Below are positions 1 to 10,166 of a DNA stretch of 64,000 nucleotides, in pieces. A model generated the notes under the pieces. That model ran no database searches and was not told the DNA's origin. It was given only the letters and a program-made list of their open reading frames with translations. Within the stretch, counting starts at the first letter, position 1, and every line of letters starts with the position of its first letter. The stretch spans positions 1 through 64,000 of the forward strand of contig JARGSG010000119.1 in assembly GCA_030374805.1 (NCBI GenBank), written 5' to 3'. The stretch comes from Gracilaria gracilis (taxonomy: Eukaryota > Rhodophyta > Florideophyceae > Gracilariales > Gracilariaceae). Both the position numbers and the translations under genes were made by a program.

Positions 1-1740
1 AACCAGTGCAGACCTTGGCAACACGCGTAAGTTTCTCTTCATCTCCTTCTGCTATTCCTGTAGTTCCCATTTTCTTGCTCCGTTCCTCTCTCCACGATCC
101 CCAGAATCGTCGACTCCTGCTTCATGCACATCGTCCTCAATCCGAACAGCATTATGCCTCACACGTAATCCTTCAGGCGTTCGTACCGCGGTTTCCACCA
201 AGTTCCCACCAGTTCTATGCCTGTTTTGACAACGACATCTTCTCCTTCGAATATACCCTCCCATCCACTGGTATATTGTCTCTCACATTTTCAATCACTG
301 ATCCACCACTGCTACGTCCTACAACTCTCCCGGGCAAATTGTCTCGGAGCCATTCCTTCCTCTTCCACATTGGCGTGGCTCCCCATTCCATCGCCCACAC
401 GCCCAATTCCGCCTCCCACTGTTCCTCTGCGTTTCCTGCTCCCTCATATGCCTCATACCCCCACTTCCTCTTCCTCCCGCATCGCAGTATGTCGCGGTCT
501 ACACCTCTTTCTCTGCCCACCATTCCATTTTCATCCTAACATCAACCACAACCTCCATGCCCTCGTTCCTCGCCTCCTGAACGCTTCCTTCCTACTTCTC
601 TTTCGCGACCCCTCCCCTCCGAACGCCAACCCAGCCACTCTCTCTCTCCCTCCTTCCCCGAATAACAGGGCTAACTATCCCACTAGTACTTCTTGCTATC
701 GCCCCCTCCTCCCCCCCACTGCGACACTCCCTCCCCTTCTCTATGACATCTCCACACTCGCCTTCTTCTCCAACTTGCGTGGAGTCATCGCCCCTTCGCC
801 GCCCCACCTCTATCCCTACCGCCCCGCGCATCATCCCCCTGCCTTCCTTCCATCTCTCCCCTGCTTTCCATCCTCCATTTCCCATCTCATGTGGAAGCGG
901 AGTAGCTTGACGTACCAAAGCACTTACCGTTCGCTCGGTTCGATCCGTTTGCTCGGTTCTCTCGGTTCGCTCGATTCGCTCGGTTCGCTCCAAAGGTCGG
1001 CCTCGATCACGTCTCCCCGTGTTCTTTCTACCTTTCCCACGTAATCCGCTTCGAGGAGCGCGCGAACTACGCCCAATACCGCCCTCGCCATTTTTCACAT
1101 CGCCGCTTCGAAGCGCATGCGTAGTAGTACCCAAGCCATCCTCGCGACCCCGATCTACCACCTCTGCACGCGTTCGCCCTTTTGACGCGTGCCCGCTTAC
1201 ATCCTCCGCATTCGCATTAGCATTCGCACTTTTCGTTTTACGTTTCCCCATATGGAATCGGAAGACGACGATGAGCTCGGCGGTGCGCTCTAGATGTTGT
1301 CGCCGCTCGCCGCAAGACGTGTTCGCCGCTCGACTTGATCGCAGGTCCCCCGTGAAACGCACACCTCCACTCGACGTGTGGTAGAAATATCGCACCGTTT
1401 TAGTACTTTTCGGAATCACTTTCCGAAAATTGGCACGGAAATTTCCCTTCCTGTACGAAACCTCACTGCCAAAAACTGTTACACTTTCACATGATATCAC
1501 ATGTACTCCGTATCTTCTATTCTATGTACTTGAACGTCAACCCACTCCCCCGAGTCCTATCCCCATTTTGTTCACGTCACTGGATGATAAAAGTGACGAC
1601 ACCCACTCACTTGGGGGAGTCCTCTTCCTCCCCTGTGGAACACGAGAGTTAGAAAGAAAGCGTAATGAAATGTACACGATTCGATATTACACATACTACG
1701 GTACACCTTTCGGTTCTATAAGTCATAAATCAATTGAGCT
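1..1740. other. pyrimidine-rich low-complexity region, no gene recognised
   Basis: The plus strand is strongly C/T-rich. Long open frames exist on both strands (for example minus 1500-592), but their translations are simple-sequence Arg/Glu/Gly-rich or Ser/Pro-rich text without a recognisable domain. A minus-strand ATG near 1255 opens a basic stretch rich in Lys, Arg and Ala-Asn repeats that could be the 5' end of a nuclear protein, but I cannot support it. The open frames are most simply explained by base composition. Confidence 0.5.
928..991. repeat. degenerate tandem repeat of an 8-10 bp unit
   Basis: Imperfect copies of TCGGTTCGCTCG-like units follow each other over about 64 bases. On the minus strand they translate as a run of Arg-Thr-Glu repeats. 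Confidence 0.7.
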
Positions 1741-4700
1741 CTAGTCGACTACTATAGGATTCGAAGACGTACCCCATGTGTACTCCATTCCATAATCTGC
1801 AAACAACTCTTCTCTAAATTCTACAACGCGAAGTGCCCGGACGGCAAGCATTTGGTATTCTCTTAATTGAAGTGGAGTTCGCCCAGTTCTTGGGGTTCGA
1901 ATCACCGCCACATTGGCAGTCCGTCGCTGCTTCAAGCCATCCTTCACTGCATCCCTATGTTTATCCCCTCCATATATTTTGGGTCGTTAATTTTTCCACC
2001 CAACGAAAATGGAGCGGGGACAATCCATACAGGGGTTGTAGGTACTTCTCGTCTCCTTTCCGGGAGTTTCCGGAATACCTCGCCTCGCACGCTAACCTCC
2101 TTCGCATAAGTTGGAAATCGTGCGGCGGTGGCTCCCAACAACCTTTCCCCATACTTCTTGTGTACCTCCTTCCTCTTCGTTAAGTCATGGTACACTAGAG
2201 TTCCGTAAAAGAAACATATCTCTTCGTTCTTCAGGAAACGGCGCGTGGTAAACACTCCCACTCTTGCGTCTTGGTGACGAATCGACGACTTCCCAATGCG
2301 ACAACTACACATATTGGCCTCCAGTGCTAACATCGCGTTCCAATCCAGGAGGCCCATCTTCCCTTGCAACGTTTTCGGCCACTCATGCAGCGCTTTGCGC
2401 CTGCCGATCATGGCCATGGCCTCCTCCTGCCAAATCGATGCCAGTAAGTCTACAATATACGGTGGGAACTTCTGATACTATGGGAAGCCGGATGAAGCCT
2501 TCCATGATCGTGAAGGACGAGCGCTCCACTTGGGAATTGAGTCCATCACGCGATTCACAGAGTTTCGGACCTCCTGCGTAATTTGATTTGTACGTCTCAT
2601 TATCGCGCATGTACATCGCGAACTGAACAATTGCCGCGTTCCTAGCATGCGCAAAACAGTCAGGGTCCAGCTCACAACCAATAAATTTCCGATGACGTTG
2701 TAACTCCATGCATGCCATGGCATTCGAAAAAGTCCCCGCGAACAAGTCCACCACTATATCACCTGGCTGCGAAAACCTGCTGATCAGCTCCTTCAACAAC
2801 GCGCGAGGTTTTTGTTCCGACCTCACCTTTTGCAACATGTAGCACCCACCCTCCTTCTCTCTTTTCCATTGAAGAGTCTCCCCATTGGACATGGGCGGTA
2901 CCTGGTCAATAACACTGTGGTACCCTGGATACCTCGACTGCACGTAGTTGAAGTCCTCATAGTCCACCATCGCATGCTGCTGTGCATAATCGAGGCCACT
3001 TCGAACACCATGTATTGCATACTCCATGGCAGGGAACAAGGAGCAGGACCTGCGTCCCCGGTTTCGCATGGGGTTGCCTTGCGACCGTATAAAATGAATT
3101 GGGACCTGGTCCACAACAAACGATCGCCTCGGAACCCCTTGCTCGTCCTTTGCTCCAATAAGGGAAAGCACCCTCGTCCACTGGTTCACCTGTTTCAATG
3201 CACAGAAGATAATGAAATGACCCCCCGGACGTAGCAGCCTTGATATAAGCTTTGCCGCCTTCTTCATATGCTCAGCGCTCAATATATCGTACCAACTGTT
3301 CTCCCGGTTCTTATCGGCCCTTATGTTGTATGGTGGGTCCATAAGAACCAGTTGAACTTTCCCCAATGGAGAGACTCTGTTGTTTAGCAGAGTCTCGTCC
3401 GTTTCCACCATATCCTCGAACCCGCAATTATAAATTCGAAAGTATTTCTCCATCTCCACTTCACAACGTTGGAATGCCATTTTATCGTCCAACGAGGAAA
3501 TGGCAGGAGGAGGCTGTATGTCAGCGTCGGACGACTGTTCACCAACATCTTCATTCCCACTCTCACCCACTACATCCATTCCACTTCCGCCATCTCCATC
3601 CCCTCCTTGATTCCCCTCCGAGGAATTCCCCCTTTCCAACTGCTCATCGTCATCGTCATGAATTTCGATGGCAGGCTCCGGTTTCGATATCGGCGTGAGA
3701 GGTATATCAGGGACCCTGAGTGTTTCTTTGATTTTCAAAGGGCTTATTGTCTCCAAGATGGAGGACACAAGCGAGTTAGAGAAACAATCAAATCCCTGAG
3801 CAAACGCTCTTGACGGATCCCTGTGAAACGTCTTTAGAACGGCCCATCGTCCAGGTTCTGATATTGTGTACAACTGCTCGTTCACAACAACCTTGTTCAG
3901 ATCAGAAATGTACTCCTTCGCAAGCGTTCGGAGGGCCACATCAATGTCCTCCGGAAGATTCCATGCCCACGGTTGGACCTCGTCTTCCCGAAGAGTTTGC
4001 GTGTTGCTCGGTAGCAAGCGATGGTCGTTGTCCTTGTGCAGGAACCCCTCGGAACGCGTTTCAATGGGTTTAAACTGCATGTCATCGTACACGAGCAGTA
4101 GGAAAGGGAGAACCATGACCTCAGCGCTAGGGAATCCCAGAAATGGGGAGAAACAATCCCAGGCCTTTGTTACCAGCTGCACACCAAAACCCGCACGCTG
4201 AGCTTGGAGATTCTGCGATATTTGCACATTCCCAAAAGGGGTGGAATATCCCTTCTCCCCCTTACGCCTCTTATGGCCCCGAAGGCGCTTTTCCATAGAT
4301 ACTTTTTGAATAACGGAAAGAAAGAGAACTCTCTGGAAATGTGTAGCGATGCTCGTACCGAAAGGGGAACTATCCGGCCCACACGCCTGGGAGCTATACT
4401 CATGGACTTGAAGAATTCGGTTAACGTCACATTCTTCGGTATTCCTTGAAAGTCCACTCTGGTATAAGCATTCCAAAAATCCCTCACACGCCTGTCTCTG
4501 TCTCCGTCCACGATGTCAAGCAACTTCGTCGACAGATACAGCTGAAGGTACGAACCCTTCCCGCACACAGCCTTGAGCTCATCGTCGCTGTATGAGGGGT
4601 GAGTGGGTCCGAGAAGGATAGAGAAGTACTTCTTGGCAACGTCTAGGACAGTGCGATTCTTGATGATATATTGAACGAATTCGCTGTGTCCCACTTCCCT

Positions 4701-4862
4701 AGGTTCGTCTTCCTCTCGCATCGTCGACGCATAGTGGTCACGAATGGCGAGACACGCGGTGAGAAGCTCATCCCCAGAACCGAACATTTTTCCAACCTTC
4801 ATGTCGGATGTCGGAGGTGCCGGTGACGGTGACTTAGACCTGGATGTGGTTGCGGCAGCCAT
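1741..4862 (-). CDS. beta-class DNA amino-methyltransferase fused to a SET domain
   Basis: This is a predicted DNA N6-adenine or N4-cytosine methyltransferase with a C-terminal protein-lysine methyltransferase (SET) domain, so it is probably a nuclear chromatin modifier. The likely start is the ATG at 4862. About 150 N-terminal residues match nothing I know. The central frame (4476-2461) has an acidic low-complexity linker, then motif IV DPPYN, a segment holding GGHFIIFCAL, then KPRALLKELI and DLFAGTFSNA (the AdoMet pocket). The order IV, X, I marks the beta class. A phase-0 34-nt intron (2460-2427, GTATAT...GGCAG) leads into the SET part: VGVFTTRRFLKNEEICFFYG near 2250, then NVAVIRTP and EELFADYG near 1850-1760. 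Odd points: the frame changes between the N-terminal and central parts (4476-4170, unresolved intron or indel), and a one-base indel lies near 1947. The methyltransferase call is firm and the SET call is good. The fusion rests on the short intron. Confidence 0.8.
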
Positions 4863-5238
4863 TTTAAACAATAACGGGGGGCTGTATTATGAATACGGAA
4901 GGAGAACCGGAGCGGTCGTGAGAAAACAGATGATTGACGTCGGCAGCGGACGGCGAGGGCGAACGGACGGAAGCTGACGAGAGACGGCAGCGAACGAGAG
5001 ATGAGTGCGGATGGTAGACGGGAGCGGACGGCAGACGGCTGCGGAATTAGCGATGTGAAGGAGGAGTTCAGAAGCCAAAACGGTACCAGAACTCTAAAGT
5101 AGAGGAGTAAAAGGGAATTGGGCGATGTTAGGGGGCTTATGCGGTGATAAACAGTTATAAGAGAAGGCAGGGATGGGAGGGGGGTGCGGTAATTCCTAGA
5201 TATGGAAGTATAGGCGAAGTTATAACTTACGGCTCTCC

Positions 5239-5312
5239 GGACAGCGGTCCGTGGTGCAGTGGCGCTCCATCACGGCTCTGATGAAGTGCCACTCGAGTTC
5301 GGTCCGCTTTCC
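5239..5312. repeat. imperfect inverted repeat (74 bp), palindrome family member 1
   Basis: The left arm begins GGACAGCGGTCC and continues through GTGGCGCTCCATCA. The right arm is its degenerate reverse complement ending GGTCCGCTTTCC. It belongs to the same family as the perfect palindromes at 6514-6587 and 6704-6777. Confidence 0.75.
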
Positions 5313-5474
5313 ATGCGCCGTGGGAGAAAAAGTAAAACAAAATTAATTTCCACCTGGACAGCGGCCCCCTCGCGACTGGCGCTTGTTTGTAATGTGACGC
5401 CGCGTGTACTTAAGCACCTTCGCTCTCCTGCCAACTGCCTCGGTAAGCACAACGCTCTGTACCTCCCCGTTACG

Positions 5475-5555
5475 GTTTCCGGGGATCTCTTCTTCTCCTG
5501 TCACAACCAAGTGATCCTCTCGGTTGTAACAGAAGAAAAAAAGATCGCCGGAAAC
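5475..5555. repeat. long imperfect hairpin
   Basis: GTTTCCGGGGATCTCTTCTT and the bases after it pair imperfectly with a segment ending GATCGCCGGAAAC across a short loop near 5517. The arms are roughly 35 bases each with a few mismatches. Confidence 0.65.
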
Positions 5556-5755
5556 TGTATAAGGGAGGCGCTCTTTCCGTTCTTGTTCTGTTGCGCGGAC
5601 GTAGTGGCACACAAGGTACGTTCGACAATTTTGTTCGTTTTCTGTGAATCGTACTAACTGGCGTACTCTTCTATTTCCCATGCTATTGCGTATTCAAGGC
5701 AGAGGCGCCGGACACAGTGTATGCCGCTTCTGCATCCTTGCTTCACTGAAAACAT

Positions 5756-5975
5756 TCGGAAGTGCTTGAGCTGGCCGTGATGGTCGAGTACGATTATTTG
5801 AGTTGTTCAACTCATGTAATCGGCTTTGGCTCTGACAGCCAGCTCAATCACTGTTGGACTGTGGTTACTTATTAGACCGACTAGATTAGACTGCGTTAGG
5901 TCAAACTATCGGAAGTGGTTGAGCTACCGGTGATGGTGGACTACGATTACATGAGTTGTTCAACTCATATAATCG
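5756..5975. repeat. two 67-bp direct repeats, each containing a small palindrome
   Basis: Copies lie at 5756-5822 and 5909-5975. Both start TCGGAAGTG, contain TACGATTA and end AATCG. Each holds a GAGTTGTTCAACTC palindrome. They sit in the shared upstream region of the two divergent genes. Confidence 0.75.
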
Positions 5976-6071
5976 TGTTTTGCCATTACTGATATTTCGA
6001 TCACTGAAGAAGAATAGTCTCCAATATAGTCACTAGAAGAATGTCGTGGCCAGTGATGAGTTCTTCTTCTC

Positions 6072-6100
6072 CGACAACCACATAATGCTCGTGGTTGTCG
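6072..6100. repeat. 10-bp perfect hairpin
   Basis: CGACAACCAC and GTGGTTGTCG flank a 9-base loop. Confidence 0.7.
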
Positions 6101-6513
6101 CAAAGGGGTTATTCATTATCGGTCACGACCTTGGGCGCTACAGGAAAATCTACATCATATAAAGTTAGAGAAGGTAGTCCGTACAAATACCTTCTTCGAT
6201 TTGATAGGATGTAAAGTTTCTGATATAGCGCATCTTCTGCCAGATCGATGTGATGTATTATTTGTTTTGTTTTATACATGACCAACAAGCTGCGAACTAC
6301 TTCTATTCTAAACTGTTCTCCGTGCTTATGAAGAACAATTTTTATTGCTTGCCAACAAACTCACCGAACGACAGTCATATGATTTGACGCCTTTACGTCC
6401 TCCCGTCATTATAAGAAGATGCAGGGCTTTAAATATTCATAAAACAATCATAAGTGAAAACCGTCGTCAAAAGCGGTCCGAGGTGTCGTCCAGCTTCATC
6501 GGTTACGGCGCGT

Positions 6514-6587
6514 GGACAGCGGTCCGGGGTGGAGTGGCGCTTCATCAGTGCCGTAATGAAGCGCCACTCCACCCCGGACCGCTGTCC
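6514..6587. repeat. perfect 32-bp-arm palindrome with 10-bp spacer
   Basis: The left arm (6514-6545) starts GGACAGCGGTCCGGGGTGG. The right arm (6556-6587) is its exact reverse complement. A partial unit of the same family precedes it at about 6473-6513. Confidence 0.9.
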
Positions 6588-6611
6588 GAAAAATTAAATT
6601 TTTTTTCGCGT

Positions 6612-6777
6612 GGACAGCGGTCCGAGGTGTCGTCCAGCTTCATCGGCCACGGCGCGTGGACAGCGGTCGGGGGTGTCGTCCAGCTTCATCAGCCACGGCG
6701 CGTGGACAGCGGTCCGGGGTGGTGTGGCGCTTCATCAGGGCACTGATGAAGCGCCACACCACTCCGGACCGCTGTCC
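6612..6777. repeat. 46-bp tandem units ending in a near-perfect palindrome
   Basis: Units starting GGACAGCGGTC lie at 6612, 6658 and 6704, spaced exactly 46 bases apart. The last unit forms a 35-bp-arm inverted repeat (6704-6738 with 6743-6777) that has one mismatch and a 4-base spacer. Iteron-like spacing next to palindromes suggests protein binding sites or a foldback element. Confidence 0.85.
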
Positions 6778-7082
6778 ATGCCGAAAACTTAACGGACGCA
6801 ATTCTTTTTTTTTTCCTTCAAAACTGGGTTCCTTTATTCTATAGCTACACGTACGTAGTAGTTATGACGATCATGTAACTTTCTAAATAAAGCGATAGTG
6901 ATTTCTAAAACGTGAAATACGGAACCCCTTGAGTTCAATCCTATATTGAGCGGGCGCAGTGTTCGGTCAGGAAGTGAAGGCAACGAACGTGATTGAGAAG
7001 GGTACGTCCACTATACGTTCTCGCGAGCATTCTCGACGGTCGTAATCCGCGTTTCGAATTGTTTGAACCCTTTGTATCCAAC

Positions 7083-9434
7083 ATGGCGCCTCTGAACCAT
7101 AAGAAGGGGCGGGAGTCAGCGCGATCGAAGAGAAACAGCGAGGGGTCAGAAATGGCGCCGTTTACGCGAGGAAGAGGAAAGGCGAAGGTTTCCACGCCTC
7201 GTAGGCCGACATCGCGTTCCGAGTGGGGAACACCGCGCGCGATGAAGAAGAAGACGAGTACTCCCGCGCCACATAAGGTAAAAGGTGGCGACTCTGTATC
7301 TTCTTTCATCAGCCTTGGAAAGGACAAGAACAGGGTTGAAGTTGGTACTGTGAAAGTACGTGGCATGGGGCCTGCTGGTGGTACCGGGAAGGAGCTCTGC
7401 CGTTCCCTGCATGGCCATCTTCTAAGCGCCACTGCCTTAGAGGGTGAGGATTTGGTGGTTATCTGGAGGACGAATATTTCAAGTCATCTACACGCGAAGT
7501 ACCCTTACCGTTTCCAAGGTCCGGAGGATCCCCCGAGTAAGCTCGCCGAATTGTTTTCGGCTGGGTTGTATGCCTGGGATACGTCGATGATGGCCTCAAT
7601 TGAGATTTCGCAGAGTCCCACTTCGCACCCCACTCCGCACCCTGGGGCCGGGAAGTCGTCCACCTCTCAGCCTGAGAGTGAAGATGTTGAGGAGGTCAAA
7701 GAATCGGCTGCGCATTCCTCTAAAACCGCCAAACTCCAGTCTCCACCAACGAGAGGAGGAAGACGAGGAGGTTCTAAAGAGATGAAGAAACCGGTGGGAG
7801 CAATTGAGAGGGTTAACATCGTGGATGACTCCGATGACGATGTTGTAGAGGTCATTGGGACTAGTAAGGCTTCCCTGGGTGGACCTGAGGGGGATTTGTT
7901 CGATGAAGGAGATAGAGTTCCGTCGGATGAGGTGGACACCACGCTGCCGCTACCGAAGATATCCCTCGCCGACTATGTTCAGCAGCGGTTGACGACGGAT
8001 ATCGAGATGATTGAAATCCCGAAGAAGATGGTTCGCAGTGTGAACCTGGCGCAAAAGGAGGCCACGAAGATGAAGTGCCGCAACTTTGGTTGGCTTCCCT
8101 CCGCCGGTTCGATTGCCGTTACACTTGTAGGCGATTTGGATGCGAGTGACATCGTTGACGGGAGACTTGTGCTGCCTGTAACACTTATAGACGGATATCA
8201 CCGATTTCTTGTGTTACAGGACTTGCATAAGGAAGGAGGGAAGTAGGAGGATGTAGTGAAGTCTCTGGATCTTGTGTTATGGAGGAGGAAAGATGGTAAT
8301 CCGATGGTCATGAATGAAGTGCTAGGACTTGGCAATCTCCTGAACGAGATGAGCTCCAATGTTCTGAAGATGTCTTTCGCAGACAAGCTTCACAGCACGG
8401 TGTCCTTCGTTGAAAACATCATTGGCGAAGGAGGAGTGGATGTGAGGAAGGTGACGTCGAAGCAGATAGCGGGTGCGTTGAAAAGAAGTGGGGTTATCGG
8501 GGACTATAGTATGCGTCACTTGAATCGCTATGCGGCACTGGCTCTGAAGTTTGTCCAAAGCGAGGGGCTTCTCCAATTCTTTGAGAAGGTGTGTGAGGAG
8601 GGGCCGCCGCTGACGCTCACACATGTGTCCAGTGACCTCCTTATGGGACTCGCAGATGGGGAATTCCGTTTCGTCGTCCGTTGCTTGCAATGGCATGTGC
8701 GACTGAGAATGTTCTCTGCAGGGAGGACGGGCCGTTTTGAGGATATGAGGAAGCACTTCTTTCAGTGTGCAATTGGTATGTTAAAGCTTTGCGACATGAC
8801 CGCCAAGAGGAAGAAGATGACAGTTGAGGAAGTGATGCAGACGGTTCTCAAGATTGGAGGAAAGGGGGTATCTGTCTTGGAATATCTTGGGAAGCAAACA
8901 GCCAAAATAGAGCTCGCGGGAACAAAGCGTTTGTGGGACGGGATGGTGTCTAGGAGGGTGAAGACTGCAGGTTACAAGCTGGAACAACACTTTAAAGTAC
9001 CGCTGCGAAGTTCAGAGGAAGAGGAGGTTGTAGAGGAGGTTATTGAAGAGGTTGTGGAACCGGAGGGGACGGCCAGGGCTCCATCTGCTGAGGTGGAGAA
9101 CGATCTCATGGTGGTGGAAAGCCCTGAACCGGAACCACCGGTGTTAAGACGTAGCACAAGACGTAAGGTGGTTCCGGGTCGTTTGAGAGAAGAGGAGGTT
9201 GGACGGGTTGTGGAGAAGAAGAGGAAAACGAGGAAGAGAACTTCTGTGGTGCTTACTGACGACGAGGATGAAGATGATGTGCAACCTGTCCCGAAACGAA
9301 GAAGGAAGGGTACGGTGAACACATCTTCTGTGGACATACCTTTGGAGGTTGTTAACCTGTTCAGGAAAATGACGAGGACTGCATTGAAGAAGTTCTTTAA
9401 GAAGCAGAAAATCAATGTGATCTATCCATCGTAG
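7083..9434 (+). CDS. large basic protein with a ParB/sulfiredoxin-like core, one in-frame TAG
   Basis: This frame is open from the ATG at 7083 to the stop at 9434 except for a single TAG at 8244-8246, giving about 783 codons. The N-terminus is basic and Ser/Pro-rich. It is followed by acidic linkers with SDDDVVEVIGTS. From about 8060 to 8320 the order GWLPSAGSIAVTLVGDL, LIDGYHRFLVLQDL, then LVLWRRKDGNPM with a following helix-rich segment resembles the ParB N-terminal/Srx fold (the IDGxHR box) followed by a helical domain. The C-terminal quarter is highly charged, with probable nuclear localisation signals (LRRSTRRK, PKRRRKG). I infer a DNA-binding nuclear protein. In prokaryotes ParB-like domains often accompany DPPY methylases, and here the two genes are divergent neighbours. 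The TAG falls inside the ParB-like core, so this is a fresh pseudogene, a read-through product, or an assembly or allelic error. Confidence 0.6.
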
Positions 9435-9668
9435 TCGTCTTCACATGTAACGGTTTCGGTTTCGGAATGCAAAAGAGCTTCTGCGATTCCAACTCTGGAA
9501 GCCATTCGTCGTTGCCACGGGCTCTTCTACACGTAGAGCTCCACGAAGCTCATATAGAATATATTTCGGAGATGTGCTCCTTGCTTCAAGCCCTCAGGTT
9601 CGAAAACAAGGGTTTTCGTCCGAGCCCTCAACTTGGAGGATAAGGGAAACTTGCATTTAGGCTCTGTT

Positions 9669-10166
9669 TTATGAGTAGGGCCCTGTTTCGTCGACGATAA
9701 ATGAAGCAACGGCACGAGATTCCGCAGATCTTGCCATAATGTTCGTTTCAAGATGGTTGGCAACTGCTCCCGTGAGGATCCCCCCCAAGTGAGCAACATG
9801 ACTTACTCGAACTGAGCAAATTCCTTGACCGGCATAGCCGTGGCGAAGGAATATCACAATGCCCAGGAGTTCTCTGAGAATTGCAGCACGCATCACAATG
9901 CCTGTAAACTTATAAGCTCACACCTCCTTCTCGAGGTTGCACCAATAGTACGAAATAAGAGAGAATACAGCACTACTTCCTCGCATATGAGATGCACGAT
10001 AGTGAGGCTTGCGAAGTAGTTTGTCGAATGCTACGCGCACAATGTTGCCAAACAGTCCGCCTGACAGACACAGACTCCCGATTTGCCACGCATTCAAAGA
10101 TCGAGAGCACGCCGAACACCGATCCATGCTAATAAAGAGTTACTTATCAGATGCCCCATATCATAT
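9669..10166 (-). pseudogene. rhomboid-family serine protease remnant
   Basis: Rhomboids are intramembrane serine proteases. Reading on the minus strand I see the landmarks in order: HLISNSLL (the HxxxN oxyanion site), SLCLSGGLFGNI (a Gly-rich membrane segment), RGSSAVFSLI (a GxSx nucleophile box) and VSHVAHLGGILTG (the catalytic-His segment). Two defects are visible: a frame change near 10095 and an in-frame TGA at 9918-9920. The N-terminal cytoplasmic part is missing, and the remnant abuts the transposase-like ORF at 10167. It is probably a truncated host gene. Each individual motif is degenerate, so the call rests on their order and spacing. Confidence 0.5.

Noticed and set aside
217-1044. 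Long plus-strand ORF at the window start
   Set aside because: Low-complexity Ser/Pro/Leu text from a pyrimidine-rich strand; no domain.
9896-9917. 22-nt intron in the rhomboid remnant (GTGTGAGC...TTACAG)
   Set aside because: Removing it shifts the frame into a stop; an in-frame TGA is simpler.
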